A stretch of 33,133 nt of DNA from an uncultured Acidobacteriota bacterium (GTDB lineage: Bacteria; Acidobacteriota; Terriglobia; Bryobacterales; Bryobacteraceae). The position numbers and the translations under genes are program-made. The notes under the pieces are model-generated. The model had not been told where the DNA came from. It did no database searches and saw only the letters and a list, made by a program, of their open reading frames with translations. Below, piece by piece: positions 8,436-16,852 of this stretch; the first letter of the stretch is position 1, and every line of letters starts with the position of its first letter. The stretch spans positions 1 to 33,133 of the forward strand of contig CADECY010000034.1 of assembly GCA_902825945.1 (NCBI GenBank), in the 5' to 3' direction.

Positions 8436-11165
8436 CTAGAAGACGAACATGAATTCGTTGGACGCCATCAGGACGCGGCACAAGCTGTCCCAGGCGTCCG
8501 CCGAACGCGAAACGTGGCTCAACGCCAGATCCAACTCCGCGGGCGCGGGCGGACGCGAGAGCACCGTCATATAGGCGAGTTCCGCGCGTTCGCGATCGTT
8601 CGTGCGCGCCGCGCGCACGCGCTTGGAGAGCTCGGCCGCCTGTCCCTGCACGAACGGACTGTTCATGAAAAACAGCGATTGTGTCGGAACCATGCTGTTG
8701 CCGCGCTTGCCGGTCGGATTGGTCGAATCCACGAAATCGAACAGACTGAACAGATTCGGCAGATTCGCGCGGCGGAGCGGCAAATAGACGCTGCGGCGAT
8801 TCGTCTTGTCCGGATTCATGCTGATGCGGTCGGCGCTGGTTTCGCCATCGGTGCCGATACCCGGGTCGAGCGTTCCGCCCATCGCGGGATCGAGCTTGCC
8901 GCTCATCACGAGCAGCGAGTCGCGGATCTCCTCGATCGTCAGCCTGCGTTTGGGGAAGGCGGCCAGCAGGCGATTCTCGGGATCCTTCTCGCGGGCGGCG
9001 TCCGAAATCATCGCGCTCATGCGATACGTGTTCGACAGCATGATCTCGCGATGCAGCGACTTGATCGACCAGCCCTTCTCGACGAACGACGAGGCGAGAT
9101 AGTCGACTAATTCCGGATGGGTGGGCGCTTCACCCAGTTTGCCGAAATTGTCGGGCGTGCGGACCAGGCCCTCGCCGAAATGCCCTTGCCAGATGCGATT
9201 CACCATGACGCGCGGCGTGAGCGGATTCTCCCGGGAAACCAGCCAATTGGCGAGGTCGAGCCGGCCGCTCTTCGACACGAGTGACACGGGCGGCTGATCG
9301 CCTGAGATGACCCGCAAGTAGCCCTTCGGCACGATGTCGCCGTGGGCGTTGTGGTTGCCGCGAAGGAATAGGTGTTGGTCAACCGGCTTGCCTTCCTTCA
9401 CCGCGCACGCCATCGGAATCTCCCTCGTCGGAGCGTCCTTCTCGAGCACGGTCCGTTCGGCGAGAATCTTGCGGAGTTCCTCTTGCTTGGCGGGCTCGAG
9501 CTTGGCGATCTGTTCGTCCACTGTTCGATAAAGCGGACCACCATCGCGCCACACCTTGAAGAAGAACGGATGCTGCTCCTTGTTGATCTCGGGCTTCGGA
9601 CCCACGACCTTGCCCGACTTCGGATACCGTTTTCGCGCGCCGTTCCACCAGCCGAGGTCCTGGTCGTATTGATACATGCCGGCCTTGAAATCAGCAGCGT
9701 ATTGCCGGGCCACCTCAGGGCGCGTGGCCGCGGTGGCCGCGTGCCAGCGAGCGAGTTCAGGCCGCGTCTTGTCGCGAAGGTATTCCACCCAGCGATCGAG
9801 CATCGCGGCATCGAGCCCGCTCTCGCCGATCGCCGATGCGGCGGGACGCCCGCCCGCATAGACATCGTAGGCGGCGAGCATGTAGGCTTCCATGCGAGTG
9901 TGAATCTTGTTGCGATGTTCGCGTGCGTCTTTGTCGAGATCGAGGATCTTGTTCGCCTTGTCGTCGAGCGCGAGGATCGCATCCCACTTCGACGTGAACT
10001 CCTTGTACTCGGCTATCGGCACGAGCGGCGTTTCCACCGGGTTCCCGTTCGCGCCGCCCTCGTAGCTCTCCGTGCTGGCGAAGATCGAGGCGAGCCCGTA
10101 GTAGTCCTTCTGCAGGATCGGATCGAACTTGTGATCATGGCAGCGCGCGCAAGAGACGGTGAGGCCGAGGATCGCTTTCCCGGTCGCGTCGATCTGATCG
10201 TCCACCACGTCATAGACCTTCAGCACGAGATCCTTCTGCGCAAGCGCCTTCTTGCCGAGAGCGAGGAAACCGGTGGCGACGATGCCCTCGGGGCCGGTGC
10301 CAGAGGCGGGATCTTGCGCCAGGATATCGCCCGCGATCTGTTCGCGCAGGAAGCGGTCGTACGGCATGTCTTGGTTGAAGGCGCGAATCACGTAGTCGCG
10401 ATAGCGCCACGCGTGCGGATAGCGATGGTCCTCATCGCTGCCCGTCGAGTCCGCGTAACGCACCACATCGAGCCAGTGCCGGCCCCACTTTTCGCCATAA
10501 CGCGGCGATTCGAGCAAACGATCCACCACTCGGGCCCAAGCCTGTGGTGTCGAATCAGCTTGGAATGCGGCGATCTCTTCGGGAGTGGGCGGAAGTCCGG
10601 TAAGATCGAAGGTCGCGCGGCGGAGCCAGGTGACTTTATCCGCGGGCGCCGCGGGAGCGAGGCCCTTCTCCTCGAGTTTCTTCAGCACGAGCGCGTCGAT
10701 CGGTGAGCGGGCCCATTCGGTGTTCTTGACCACCGGCTGGGCCGGGTTCTTCAGTGGGCGGAACGCCCAAAACTTGCGATCGTTGTCGGTGACTCCGATG
10801 CCCTTGGTGCGCGTTCCGAGTCCGGCGCCGGGCCATGGCGCGCCTTTCGCCAGCCACACGCGGATGTCCTCGATCTGCTCGGCAGGGAGCTTCTTCGCGG
10901 GCGGCATCTTGATCTTGCTCTCATAGAGCAGCGCCTCGAGCATCGGACTCTTCTCCGGTTTCGCCGGATCGCCGTAGATACCGCTTCTCGACGCAACCTG
11001 GTAGCCGTCGAGCGTCTTGAAATCGATGTTGCCGTTCTTGACCTTGTCGTTGTGACAGACTTGGCAAGACGCAGAAAGGATCGGGCGGACCTTCTTTTCG
11101 AAGTGATCGTCCTGGGCAAGGAGGGGCAGGGCGAGTAGGGCGGCCCACCCGGATCGGAAACGCAT
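8436..11165 (-). CDS. PSCyt1-DUF1549-DUF1553 (planctomycete-type cytochrome) protein
   Basis: 909 aa. It has a short signal peptide (MRFRSGWAALLALPLLAQ), then PSCyt1 with heme site CQVCH (34-38) and KMPPAKKLPAEQIEDIRVWL, DUF1549 with FDLTGLPPTPEE and CARCHDHKFDPI, a charged helical middle region, and DUF1553 with NPLTPRVMVNRIWQGHFGEGLV, PDNFGKLGE, and a terminal SNEFMFV. Predicted periplasmic. It forms an operon with the DUF1501 gene 17 bases downstream. A sigma70-like promoter lies directly in front of the ATG, with almost no leader. It is a paralogue of the gene at 3.3-5.9 kb, similar in order of domains but diverged in the middle. Confidence 0.88.
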   Translation of the reverse strand: MRFRSGWAALLALPLLAQDDHFEKKVRPILSASCQVCHNDKVKNGNIDFKTLDGYQVASRSGIYGDPAKPEKSPMLEALLYESKIKMPPAKKLPAEQIEDIRVWLAKGAPWPGAGLGTRTKGIGVTDNDRKFWAFRPLKNPAQPVVKNTEWARSPIDALVLKKLEEKGLAPAAPADKVTWLRRATFDLTGLPPTPEEIAAFQADSTPQAWARVVDRLLESPRYGEKWGRHWLDVVRYADSTGSDEDHRYPHAWRYRDYVIRAFNQDMPYDRFLREQIAGDILAQDPASGTGPEGIVATGFLALGKKALAQKDLVLKVYDVVDDQIDATGKAILGLTVSCARCHDHKFDPILQKDYYGLASIFASTESYEGGANGNPVETPLVPIAEYKEFTSKWDAILALDDKANKILDLDKDAREHRNKIHTRMEAYMLAAYDVYAGGRPAASAIGESGLDAAMLDRWVEYLRDKTRPELARWHAATAATRPEVARQYAADFKAGMYQYDQDLGWWNGARKRYPKSGKVVGPKPEINKEQHPFFFKVWRDGGPLYRTVDEQIAKLEPAKQEELRKILAERTVLEKDAPTREIPMACAVKEGKPVDQHLFLRGNHNAHGDIVPKGYLRVISGDQPPVSLVSKSGRLDLANWLVSRENPLTPRVMVNRIWQGHFGEGLVRTPDNFGKLGEAPTHPELVDYLASSFVEKGWSIKSLHREIMLSNTYRMSAMISDAAREKDPENRLLAAFPKRRLTIEEIRDSLLVMSGKLDPAMGGTLDPGIGTDGETSADRISMNPDKTNRRSVYLPLRRANLPNLFSLFDFVDSTNPTGKRGNSMVPTQSLFFMNSPFVQGQAAELSKRVRAARTNDRERAELAYMTVLSRPPAPAELDLALSHVSRSADAWDSLCRVLMASNEFMFVF

Positions 11166-11569
11166 GACTCAAGGATATGTCGTTTATTTGAGATGCGCAA
11201 GTCTGAATTCGGGTGCGGACCGGGTGGAGTGAAACCGGCCGCGTCGGCCAGAGTCTGAGGGCGCATGGGTCGGCTGAAGCACGGACTGGTGCCATCCATA
11301 CTGGTCACCTCGAGGTGTTCGTGGAGGCGTCCGACCTACCGCTGAAGACGGAATGCGGGTTCAATTCAAGGGGCTCGGCGTAGACCGTGGACGGTCAGCC
11401 TTTGGACGGTACGCGTGTCGATGCTTCGGGGATCCGTATCGGCACGGCCGGTGAATCGACGGAGCACGCGGGAGCCTGCGAATCGGTGACTCGGATCCTC
11501 GATCAGTTTCTCGACGGCATCCGCATGGCGCCTCGCGATCCCGAGGTGGTGGAGCTAAACGCGTTCAGG
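11166..11569. other. About 400 bp without a recognised gene
   Basis: The first 35 bases are the promoter of the minus-strand PSCyt gene. Beyond that, two short plus-strand frames look weakly coding: about 11302-11382 (GHLEVFVEASDLPLK...) and, in another frame, 11387-11629 (…ACESVTRILDQFLDGIR…). They may be one frameshifted relic, but the family was not recognised and no start signal is evident. Confidence 0.35.
11172..11200 (-). promoter_or_regulatory. Sigma70-like promoter of the PSCyt/DUF1553-DUF1501 operon
   Basis: On the minus strand TTGCGC (11200-11195) and TATCCT (11177-11172) are separated by exactly 17 bases. The start codon begins at 11165, six bases after the -10 box, so the transcript would start at or within a base or two of the ATG (leaderless). 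No Shine-Dalgarno is present, which fits. Confidence 0.5.
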
Positions 11570-12143
11570 TCACGGGCTACCGCCGTGCCGGGTAAGATCC
11601 CGGAGGCGGGCTTCGAATCTGCGGAATGAAGGACTGTTCTTGCGGGCTTCACCAAGGTCGAACAATTGCGCGAATGCAGGCTGATCGATGGTTTCGGAGT
11701 ATCCGCGAGGCATCTGGCGCGCCAGCCATTCCCTTGCCCCCCGCACACCTTCCGGGTCCGTGGGAGGTGTCAGGGCCGGAGGTAACCCTCTCTGTTTGCT
11801 CAAAGATCTTGCCGCGGCGAGAAACCAACACTCGAATTCAACCTTCGCGATCGCGACAAGAATGTTCCTGTCCGATCGCGCTTTTCGCGCCCGCGCAAGC
11901 ACGGCGGGACCGAGTTCCGCCGGACAGTCTTCGTCGGCATCGAGGAGCACGAGGATCGCCCCATCGGCATCGGAGAACAGCTCACCGGCGGTGTCGATGG
12001 TCCGTTCGAGTTCCCCCCGCTTCAGGACGGTCTTTGCTCACGCGAAGAGGCCGCCGGACGGTAGCGTGTGGAGCGATCCGGCGAATCAGAACCGGGAGCG
12101 CCGCCACTTCCCCGTGCCCCTCCACCACGCACACGATCTCCAA
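11570..12143 (-). pseudogene. DUF4276 family (TOPRIM-like) protein, frameshifted
   Basis: From a TTG at 12143 (GCGGAG nearby, 6 bases after the ATPase stop) the frame reads LEIVCVVEGHGEVAALPVLIRRIA...RVSKD, then breaks. Removing one C at 12029-12030 restores VLKRGELERTIDTAGELF, ILVLLDADEDCPAELG, a VEFECWFLAA motif, DPEGVRGAREWL and YSETIDQPAFAQLFDL. This is the order of motifs in DUF4276 proteins of about 190-200 aa. The Glu of EGHGE and the DADED acidic pair look like the catalytic E and DxD of a TOPRIM nuclease fold (inference). The next-door ABC-type ATPase is the usual partner. Both halves are otherwise well preserved, so the change is recent, a sequencing error or a programmed shift. Confidence 0.72.
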
Positions 12144-12149
12144 TTGCGT

Positions 12150-13325
12150 TCAACTCCGCGGAGCCTTGGCTGGGCCGGGCGTTAACTGATTCTGGCGCAG
12201 GAGCTCACCCGCGGTCTTCAACTTTCGCTGGATTACCCGCCGCTCCTCGGGGCGAATCGGACCTATCGCTGTCACACCGTTCTCGACTGCCACCGCCAGG
12301 ATTGACTCGGGTCTCAACCGGGCACTATCGAGCAGGTCGGGGCTATGGCTGGTGATGATCACCTGTCTGTTTTCGGAAGCTTCCCTCAAGGCATCGAGAA
12401 GCGTCCCGGCGGCGGCGGGATGGAGCGCGGTCTCCGGCTCCTCGATGCCGATCAGTGAGACTCCCCGGTTTCCGTTCTGCGACTGAAAGAGAGCGAGGAG
12501 AATCCCGAAAGCCCGCAGTGTGCCGTCCGACATGCTGGCCGCGTAGAATCGCCGGCGCCGGCTCGATCCGGGTGAGACCTCCTCGAACTCGAGCGTTTCC
12601 CGGGGCCCGAGTGCCTTCACCGAGACGCGGCGAGTCCCTGGAGCCACGGCTCCGAGAAACTCCTCGATTCGAACACGATCGTCCTCGTGATGCTTGGCAA
12701 TATTGGCAAGGACAGCAGCGGCATTCGAGCCATCTCTGGCAAGCAGTTCACCGGAGGCAGGTATCTGGAGGTCGCGCAGCTTGTCAGGCTCGAGCCGATA
12801 GAACGCCATCGCGGAGAGCACCCGATGAGCACGGCGAACGTGACCGGAGAAGTAACCGAGGAGGAAACCCTCCGGCGAGCCAGGCACGTCAGCTGCCTTG
12901 TACATGGGTACCTCGAGGCGCACAATGCGACCGCTCCGGACTTCATAGCGGATCGGCTTTGCCGCACCCTGGAGCATCTCGAAGGTTTCCCGTTGAATGA
13001 CGAAGCCTCCGCCCTCGCGGGCTCCGATCTCGAAAGAAAAGGAGCAGTCGTCCACGCCAGCGCGGAATCTCACGCCAACGCCGAAGTGACGGGGCCTGCC
13101 ATCCGATCGCCGGCGAACCTCGCCAATCCCGCCCCGGTCACGCAACGCGAGTTCCACCGAGTGGTTCAAACAGTCCGCGATGAACCGCAGCGCGTCCAGA
13201 AAGTTGCTCTTGCCACTGCCGTTCGGGCCTACCAGAAAATTCAGCGGGCCGAGCTCGACGTCGCACGCAGCGATGCTCTTGTAGTCATGAATCATGACCC
13301 GGGTGATCTGCGCGGCAAGCGGCAT
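12150..13325 (-). CDS. ABC-type AAA ATPase (AAA_21-like), probable defence ATPase
   Basis: 391 aa, cytoplasmic. It opens with ITRVMIHDYKSIAACDVELGPLNFLVGPNGSGKS, giving Walker A at 33-40. An ABC-like signature SMSDGTLR is at 264-271, Walker B with catalytic Glu in LIGIEEPE at 291-298, ALHP at 300-303 and the switch His327 in TSHSPD. This is the RecF/OLD/RloC-like clade that partners nucleases in anti-phage systems. The frameshifted DUF4276 gene follows after 6 bases, making a two-gene operon comparable in layout to ATPase-TOPRIM pairs such as PARIS. A TACAAT box at 13342-13337, 11 bases before the ATG, may give it its own short-leader transcript although it lies only 27 bases after a DUF1501 gene. 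All catalytic motifs are intact. Confidence 0.88.
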   Translation of the reverse strand: MPLAAQITRVMIHDYKSIAACDVELGPLNFLVGPNGSGKSNFLDALRFIADCLNHSVELALRDRGGIGEVRRRSDGRPRHFGVGVRFRAGVDDCSFSFEIGAREGGGFVIQRETFEMLQGAAKPIRYEVRSGRIVRLEVPMYKAADVPGSPEGFLLGYFSGHVRRAHRVLSAMAFYRLEPDKLRDLQIPASGELLARDGSNAAAVLANIAKHHEDDRVRIEEFLGAVAPGTRRVSVKALGPRETLEFEEVSPGSSRRRRFYAASMSDGTLRAFGILLALFQSQNGNRGVSLIGIEEPETALHPAAAGTLLDALREASENRQVIITSHSPDLLDSARLRPESILAVAVENGVTAIGPIRPEERRVIQRKLKTAGELLRQNQLTPGPAKAPRS

Positions 13326-13352
13326 GGGCTTATCCGATTGTATCCGCCGGGC

Positions 13353-14756
13353 TCAGGCCAGAATCCGTTTGATCACCTGTCCGTGGACATCCGTCAGCCG
13401 GAAATCCCGCCCGCCGAAACGGAACGTCAACCGCTCATGATCGAGCCCCAACACATGCAGGATTGTCGCGTGCAGATCGTGGATCGTCAACACATCTTCG
13501 ACCGCGCGATAGCCGTATTCGTCGGTCGCGCCGAAGATCATGCCACCCTTGATGCCCGCGCCCGCGAGCCATAGGCTGAATCCGTAGGGATTGTGATCAC
13601 GCCCATCGGAGCCCTGCACGAACGGTGCGCGGCCGAATTCGCCGGACCAGATCACCAGCGTTTCGTCGAACAGGCCGTGTGCCTTGAGGTCCTGGATCAA
13701 CGCGGCGATCGGCTGATCGACAACGAATGCGTTGCCCGAATGGCCTTCGCGGAGCTTGCCGTGCTGATCCCAAATGTTGCCGCCGCCGAGGCCCTTGGGC
13801 GGGACCATCGTCAGTTCGATGAAGCGCACGCCGCGCTGCACCAGCCGCCGCGCGAGCAGACACTGCCGGGCGTAGGCAGCCTTGCCCGGAACGTCCGAGT
13901 CGAACCCGTACAGCTTCTTCGTCGCTTCCGATTCACCCTTCAAGTCCACCAGCTCGGGAATCGCGGACTGCATGCGGTAGGCGACCTCGTAGTTGCGGAT
14001 AGCGGCTTCGACTTGCGCGTTGCGATCCGCCATGCCGAGGAACTCGCGGTCCTGCGCTTCGATGAACTCAATGCGCTTGCGCTGAATGCTGTCGGGCTCC
14101 TTCGGCGTGACATCCTGCAGGGGCTCCGGCCTCTCGGGATAGAGGAACGATCCCTGATGGACCGCGGGCAGGAATCCGTTGCCGAAAACGTTGATCCCAC
14201 CGAGTGGAATCTCGCCGCTGCCCAGCACCACGAATCCGGGTAGGTTTTGCGAGGGACTGCCAAGTCCGTAGGTGGTCCAGGCACCGAGGCTCGGAAAGCC
14301 GGTGAAGGGCTGTCCGCCGTGATAGTAGAAGTTCGCCTGGGCATGCTCCATGAACTTCACCGTCATCGAGCGAATGACGCACAAGTCGTCCACCACCGAG
14401 CCCATGTGCGGGAACAGATCGCTCACCGGAATTCCGCTCTTGCCGTAGTTCTTGAACGCCCACGGACTCGGCATGATGTTCCCATTCTGGTTGAACATCG
14501 TGCGCTCGATCGCAAACGGCATTGGGCGTCCGGCTTCGGCGGCCAGGCGGGGCTTGGGATCGAAGGAGTCGATGTGCGACACGCCACCAGACATGTAGCA
14601 GAAGATGACGTGCTTGGCCTTGGGCGCGAAGTGCGGTTTCGGAATCTTGGTATCCGCCTTCATCAGGCCTGCCGCTGCGAGCATGCCGAACCCGAGCGAT
14701 CCGCGAGTCAGCATCTCGCGGCGGGTGGGAAGCTGGCGCGGCTCGAGCGGACGCAT
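13353..14756 (-). CDS. DUF1501 protein, Tat-exported
   Basis: 467 aa. The Tat signal is clear (TRREMLTRGSLGFGMLAAAGL). Family motifs include PHFAPKAKHVIF, MSGGVSHIDSFDPKP, IPVSDLFPHMG, DDLCVIRSMTVKFMEHAQANF, GGQPFTGFPSLGAW, CLLARRLVQRGVRFIEL, WDQHGKL, WSGEFGRAPFVQ and GRDHNPYGF. It carries an extra PPKGLGGGN insert before WDQHGKL. It is the third DUF1501 gene of the window and here lacks a PSCyt/DUF1553 partner. Instead it begins one base after the stop of the 94-aa gene (TAG-C-ATG), so it is translationally tied to the end of the cytochrome/regulator gene run. A role in that electron-transfer operon is possible but unproven. Confidence 0.87.
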   Translation of the reverse strand: MRPLEPRQLPTRREMLTRGSLGFGMLAAAGLMKADTKIPKPHFAPKAKHVIFCYMSGGVSHIDSFDPKPRLAAEAGRPMPFAIERTMFNQNGNIMPSPWAFKNYGKSGIPVSDLFPHMGSVVDDLCVIRSMTVKFMEHAQANFYYHGGQPFTGFPSLGAWTTYGLGSPSQNLPGFVVLGSGEIPLGGINVFGNGFLPAVHQGSFLYPERPEPLQDVTPKEPDSIQRKRIEFIEAQDREFLGMADRNAQVEAAIRNYEVAYRMQSAIPELVDLKGESEATKKLYGFDSDVPGKAAYARQCLLARRLVQRGVRFIELTMVPPKGLGGGNIWDQHGKLREGHSGNAFVVDQPIAALIQDLKAHGLFDETLVIWSGEFGRAPFVQGSDGRDHNPYGFSLWLAGAGIKGGMIFGATDEYGYRAVEDVLTIHDLHATILHVLGLDHERLTFRFGGRDFRLTDVHGQVIKRILA

Positions 14757-14757
14757 G

Positions 14758-15042
14758 CTAGGGCTCCAGTGGAAAGCGCGAGATTTCGCGCATGCACATT
14801 GTCAGAGCTTCGAGAAGTGTCGTCCCCCAGCCGGCCGGCTCGTACGGCAACGACTTCTGATTGAAGGGGCGATCGGCGCGCGCGAAAAACTTCATCGCGG
14901 GATCGCGCGGTGTCACATATTCGCGGACCTTGATCCCCACCTCCACCTGATCGCCGCTGCTGGTCTTCTTCAGCGTCGAGAAGAAGTGGAGGCGGGCGAA
15001 ATGTTCGTCGTTATCTTGTTGCGCGTATTCCCATTCAGACAC
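14758..15042 (-). CDS. Small conserved-looking protein of unknown function
   Basis: 94 aa starting at GTG 15042 with GGA 10 bases upstream. It is soluble, has no signal peptide and no cysteine motif apart from one Cys (MCMRE). The sequence (MSEWEYAQQDNDEHFARL... YVTPRDPAMKFFARADRPFNQKSLPYEPAGWG) is rich in charged and aromatic residues and does not look like a random frame. It lies between the Crp/Fnr gene (26 bases upstream) and the DUF1501 gene (1 base downstream). I do not recognise the family. Confidence 0.6.
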   Translation of the reverse strand: MSEWEYAQQDNDEHFARLHFFSTLKKTSSGDQVEVGIKVREYVTPRDPAMKFFARADRPFNQKSLPYEPAGWGTTLLEALTMCMREISRFPLEP

Positions 15043-15068
15043 GGTTTGGTTCCAGGATACTCAGCGTA

Positions 15069-15779
15069 TCACAGCTCCGTTTCCGCCTCGCGCTCGAGCC
15101 CTGCGCGATCGAGGACATGGATCTCGCGTCCTCGGATCTCGATCAGTCCCTCGGTCTGGAAACGTCCGAGATTCCGGGTGATCACTTCACGGACCGTGCC
15201 CAGCCGCGAGGCGACCTCCTGATGGGTGCCTGGCAGCGTGAACACCCCGGAACCTGCCTCGAGAAGCATCGAGGCCAGCCGCTGGCGGATGCTGCCAAAG
15301 CTCACCCGTTCGACCGTCGCCACCAGTTGCCGCAGGCGCGATCCCATCACGCGAAGCGCCTGCAGCGCGATGCCGGGATGCTCGCGGCAGACGGCGTGGA
15401 AGTCCCGCAGATCGAGAAACAACGCGTGTGCATCTCCGGTGGCCACTGCGCTCGCAGGATAGGCGCCGCCGTCGAAAACCGGCACCTCGGCCACGCTTGA
15501 AGGGGCGGCGATCATGGCGAGCATCACTTCGCGGCCACTGGCCGAAGTCTTGAAGATCTTCACCGTGCCGCGCGTCAACACGTGCAATCCCTGGCACGGA
15601 TCTCCCTCGTGAAACAGGTTGTCGCCCGCCTCATAGCGCTTCTCGACGCACTTGGACGCAACGGCATCGAGCTCCGCCGGCGTCAACCCCACGAAGAGGC
15701 TCGAACGGGCAACCTGCTCGTGACGCGGGGTCTTGGCTTTCGGGCGTAGCTGAACGAGACTAGCGGCGGGACTGGACAT
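15069..15779 (-). CDS. Crp/Fnr-family transcription regulator
   Basis: 236 aa. Residues about 25-140 form a cyclic-nucleotide-binding-type beta-roll (YEAGDNLFHEGDPCQGLHVLTRGTVKIFK). Residues about 160-225 form the Crp winged helix with HTH 185-206 (THQEVASRLGTVREVITRNLGRF). The recognition helix has the R-E-x-x-x-R pattern (Arg197, Glu198, Arg202) of E. coli CRP. The phosphate-binding Arg-Ser of CRP is replaced by PAS (YPASA), and the Cys cluster of Fnr is absent, so the ligand is unclear. The start overlaps the end of the tetraheme cytochrome gene by 20 bases, so it is in the same operon and may control it from the palindrome at 21.8 kb. Confidence 0.88.
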   Translation of the reverse strand: MSSPAASLVQLRPKAKTPRHEQVARSSLFVGLTPAELDAVASKCVEKRYEAGDNLFHEGDPCQGLHVLTRGTVKIFKTSASGREVMLAMIAAPSSVAEVPVFDGGAYPASAVATGDAHALFLDLRDFHAVCREHPGIALQALRVMGSRLRQLVATVERVSFGSIRQRLASMLLEAGSGVFTLPGTHQEVASRLGTVREVITRNLGRFQTEGLIEIRGREIHVLDRAGLEREAETEL

Positions 15780-16839
15780 AGGCGATGAGGTCGGAGAGCT
15801 GTTCGTTGTAGAACGTGGGCCACGGCAGGCCCTTCTCTTTCATTCTCGCCTGCATTGCCGGTCCATGGCGCCACAGCGCGGCGACGATCGTGATGTTGTT
15901 GATCTTCGAACCATCGAGCTTCGGCGCGCCGGAGGAGGCGTCCTCATGGCAGCTCGCGCAGCCCTTGCCGGTCCAAAGCGACTTGCCGCGGCGGGGATTT
16001 CCGGCGGGCTCGAAATACTGCACCGACCAGAGATATCCGTTCAGGTTGCGCATCTCCGGCCCGGTCAACGGCATCGGCTCCATGTGGCTGGCGTGGTTCC
16101 ACATCGCGGCGGCGAAATCGGATGGCGTCCTGCCGCGCACCCGACCGTCCAACTGGAGCTTTCCGGCGTGGCAGCCCTTGCATCCCTTCGAAGAAAAGAG
16201 CGACTCGCCATCGGCGGCGACACCGAGCGAGTAATGCTGTGCGGTGGTCTTGACCCCGGGCGCGCGGCGCAGGTAGAGCAACAGGTCGACAAACTCTTGG
16301 CTCGAAAGCACCGGCCAGGAGACTCGGCGCTTGGCCATCGCCGCCTTCATGCGCGGCGCATGGTTCCACATGGCTGTGGCGAGTGCCGTCGAATCGCCGA
16401 GCGAGGTCCAATCCGCGATTGCCGGAGCGCCCTCGGGTCCCGGATTGCGGGGGCTGTGGCATTCCGCGCACAATCTGTCCTTGAACACCTGCGCGCCACG
16501 GCCCGCGTCACCCGGCTTGTCGAAGAAGCGATAAGCGTAGAAGTAGGCAAACAGATCCGCTGCCTGCTGATCGGTGAGTGAGGGCTTCGGAATTCCCGCT
16601 GCCTCCATGGCCGGCCACATGCGCGGCGCGTGGTTCCACAACAGGCTGGCGAGCAGCGAGGGAGTGAGTCCGCGGGACACTTCCTTGCCGAGATCGGGCG
16701 CGGCCTTGCCACCCTTGCCACCCTTGCCGTCCATCGCGTGGCACATCACGCAGCGTTGAGTGGTGAACACTTCGGCGCCACGCCGCGCATCGCCGGGCAG
16801 GATCGCGGCGGCCAGGAGAAGGAAACCGGGAAACATCAT
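15760..16839 (-). CDS. Tetraheme c-type cytochrome with fourfold internal repeat
   Basis: 359 aa from ATG 16839. The start is set by GAGGAGA eight bases upstream, which overlaps the stop of the barrel gene, and by a signal peptide (MMFPGFLLLAAAILPG). Four CxxCH heme sites: CVMCH (30), CAECH (124), CKGCH (220), CASCH (294). Each is followed by a W-N/R-H-A/G-x-x-M motif (68, 158, 247, 323), so the protein is four cytochrome c-like repeats, each bringing its own likely distal Met or His. Predicted periplasmic or anchored by the signal sequence. Position between the MtrB-like gene and the Crp/Fnr gene suggests it feeds or drains electrons from the MtrA-like cytochrome. The family resembles di-/monoheme cytochrome c class I proteins; no exact match is recalled. 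Confidence 0.85.
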   Translation of the reverse strand: MMFPGFLLLAAAILPGDARRGAEVFTTQRCVMCHAMDGKGGKGGKAAPDLGKEVSRGLTPSLLASLLWNHAPRMWPAMEAAGIPKPSLTDQQAADLFAYFYAYRFFDKPGDAGRGAQVFKDRLCAECHSPRNPGPEGAPAIADWTSLGDSTALATAMWNHAPRMKAAMAKRRVSWPVLSSQEFVDLLLYLRRAPGVKTTAQHYSLGVAADGESLFSSKGCKGCHAGKLQLDGRVRGRTPSDFAAAMWNHASHMEPMPLTGPEMRNLNGYLWSVQYFEPAGNPRRGKSLWTGKGCASCHEDASSGAPKLDGSKINNITIVAALWRHGPAMQARMKEKGLPWPTFYNEQLSDLIAYVQSRR

Positions 16840-16852
16840 TGGCTGATTCTCC

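Noticed and set aside
9372..10706. A 444-codon plus-strand frame opposite the second PSCyt/DUF1553 gene
   Set aside because: Same reason: antisense shadow, no motif, no start signal.
11387..11629. 80-codon plus-strand frame with a dehydrogenase-like feel (ACESVTRILDQFLDGIR)
   Set aside because: No start signal, no recognisable motif set, and its 3' part overlaps the antisense DUF4276 gene. Kept only as a note on the gap.
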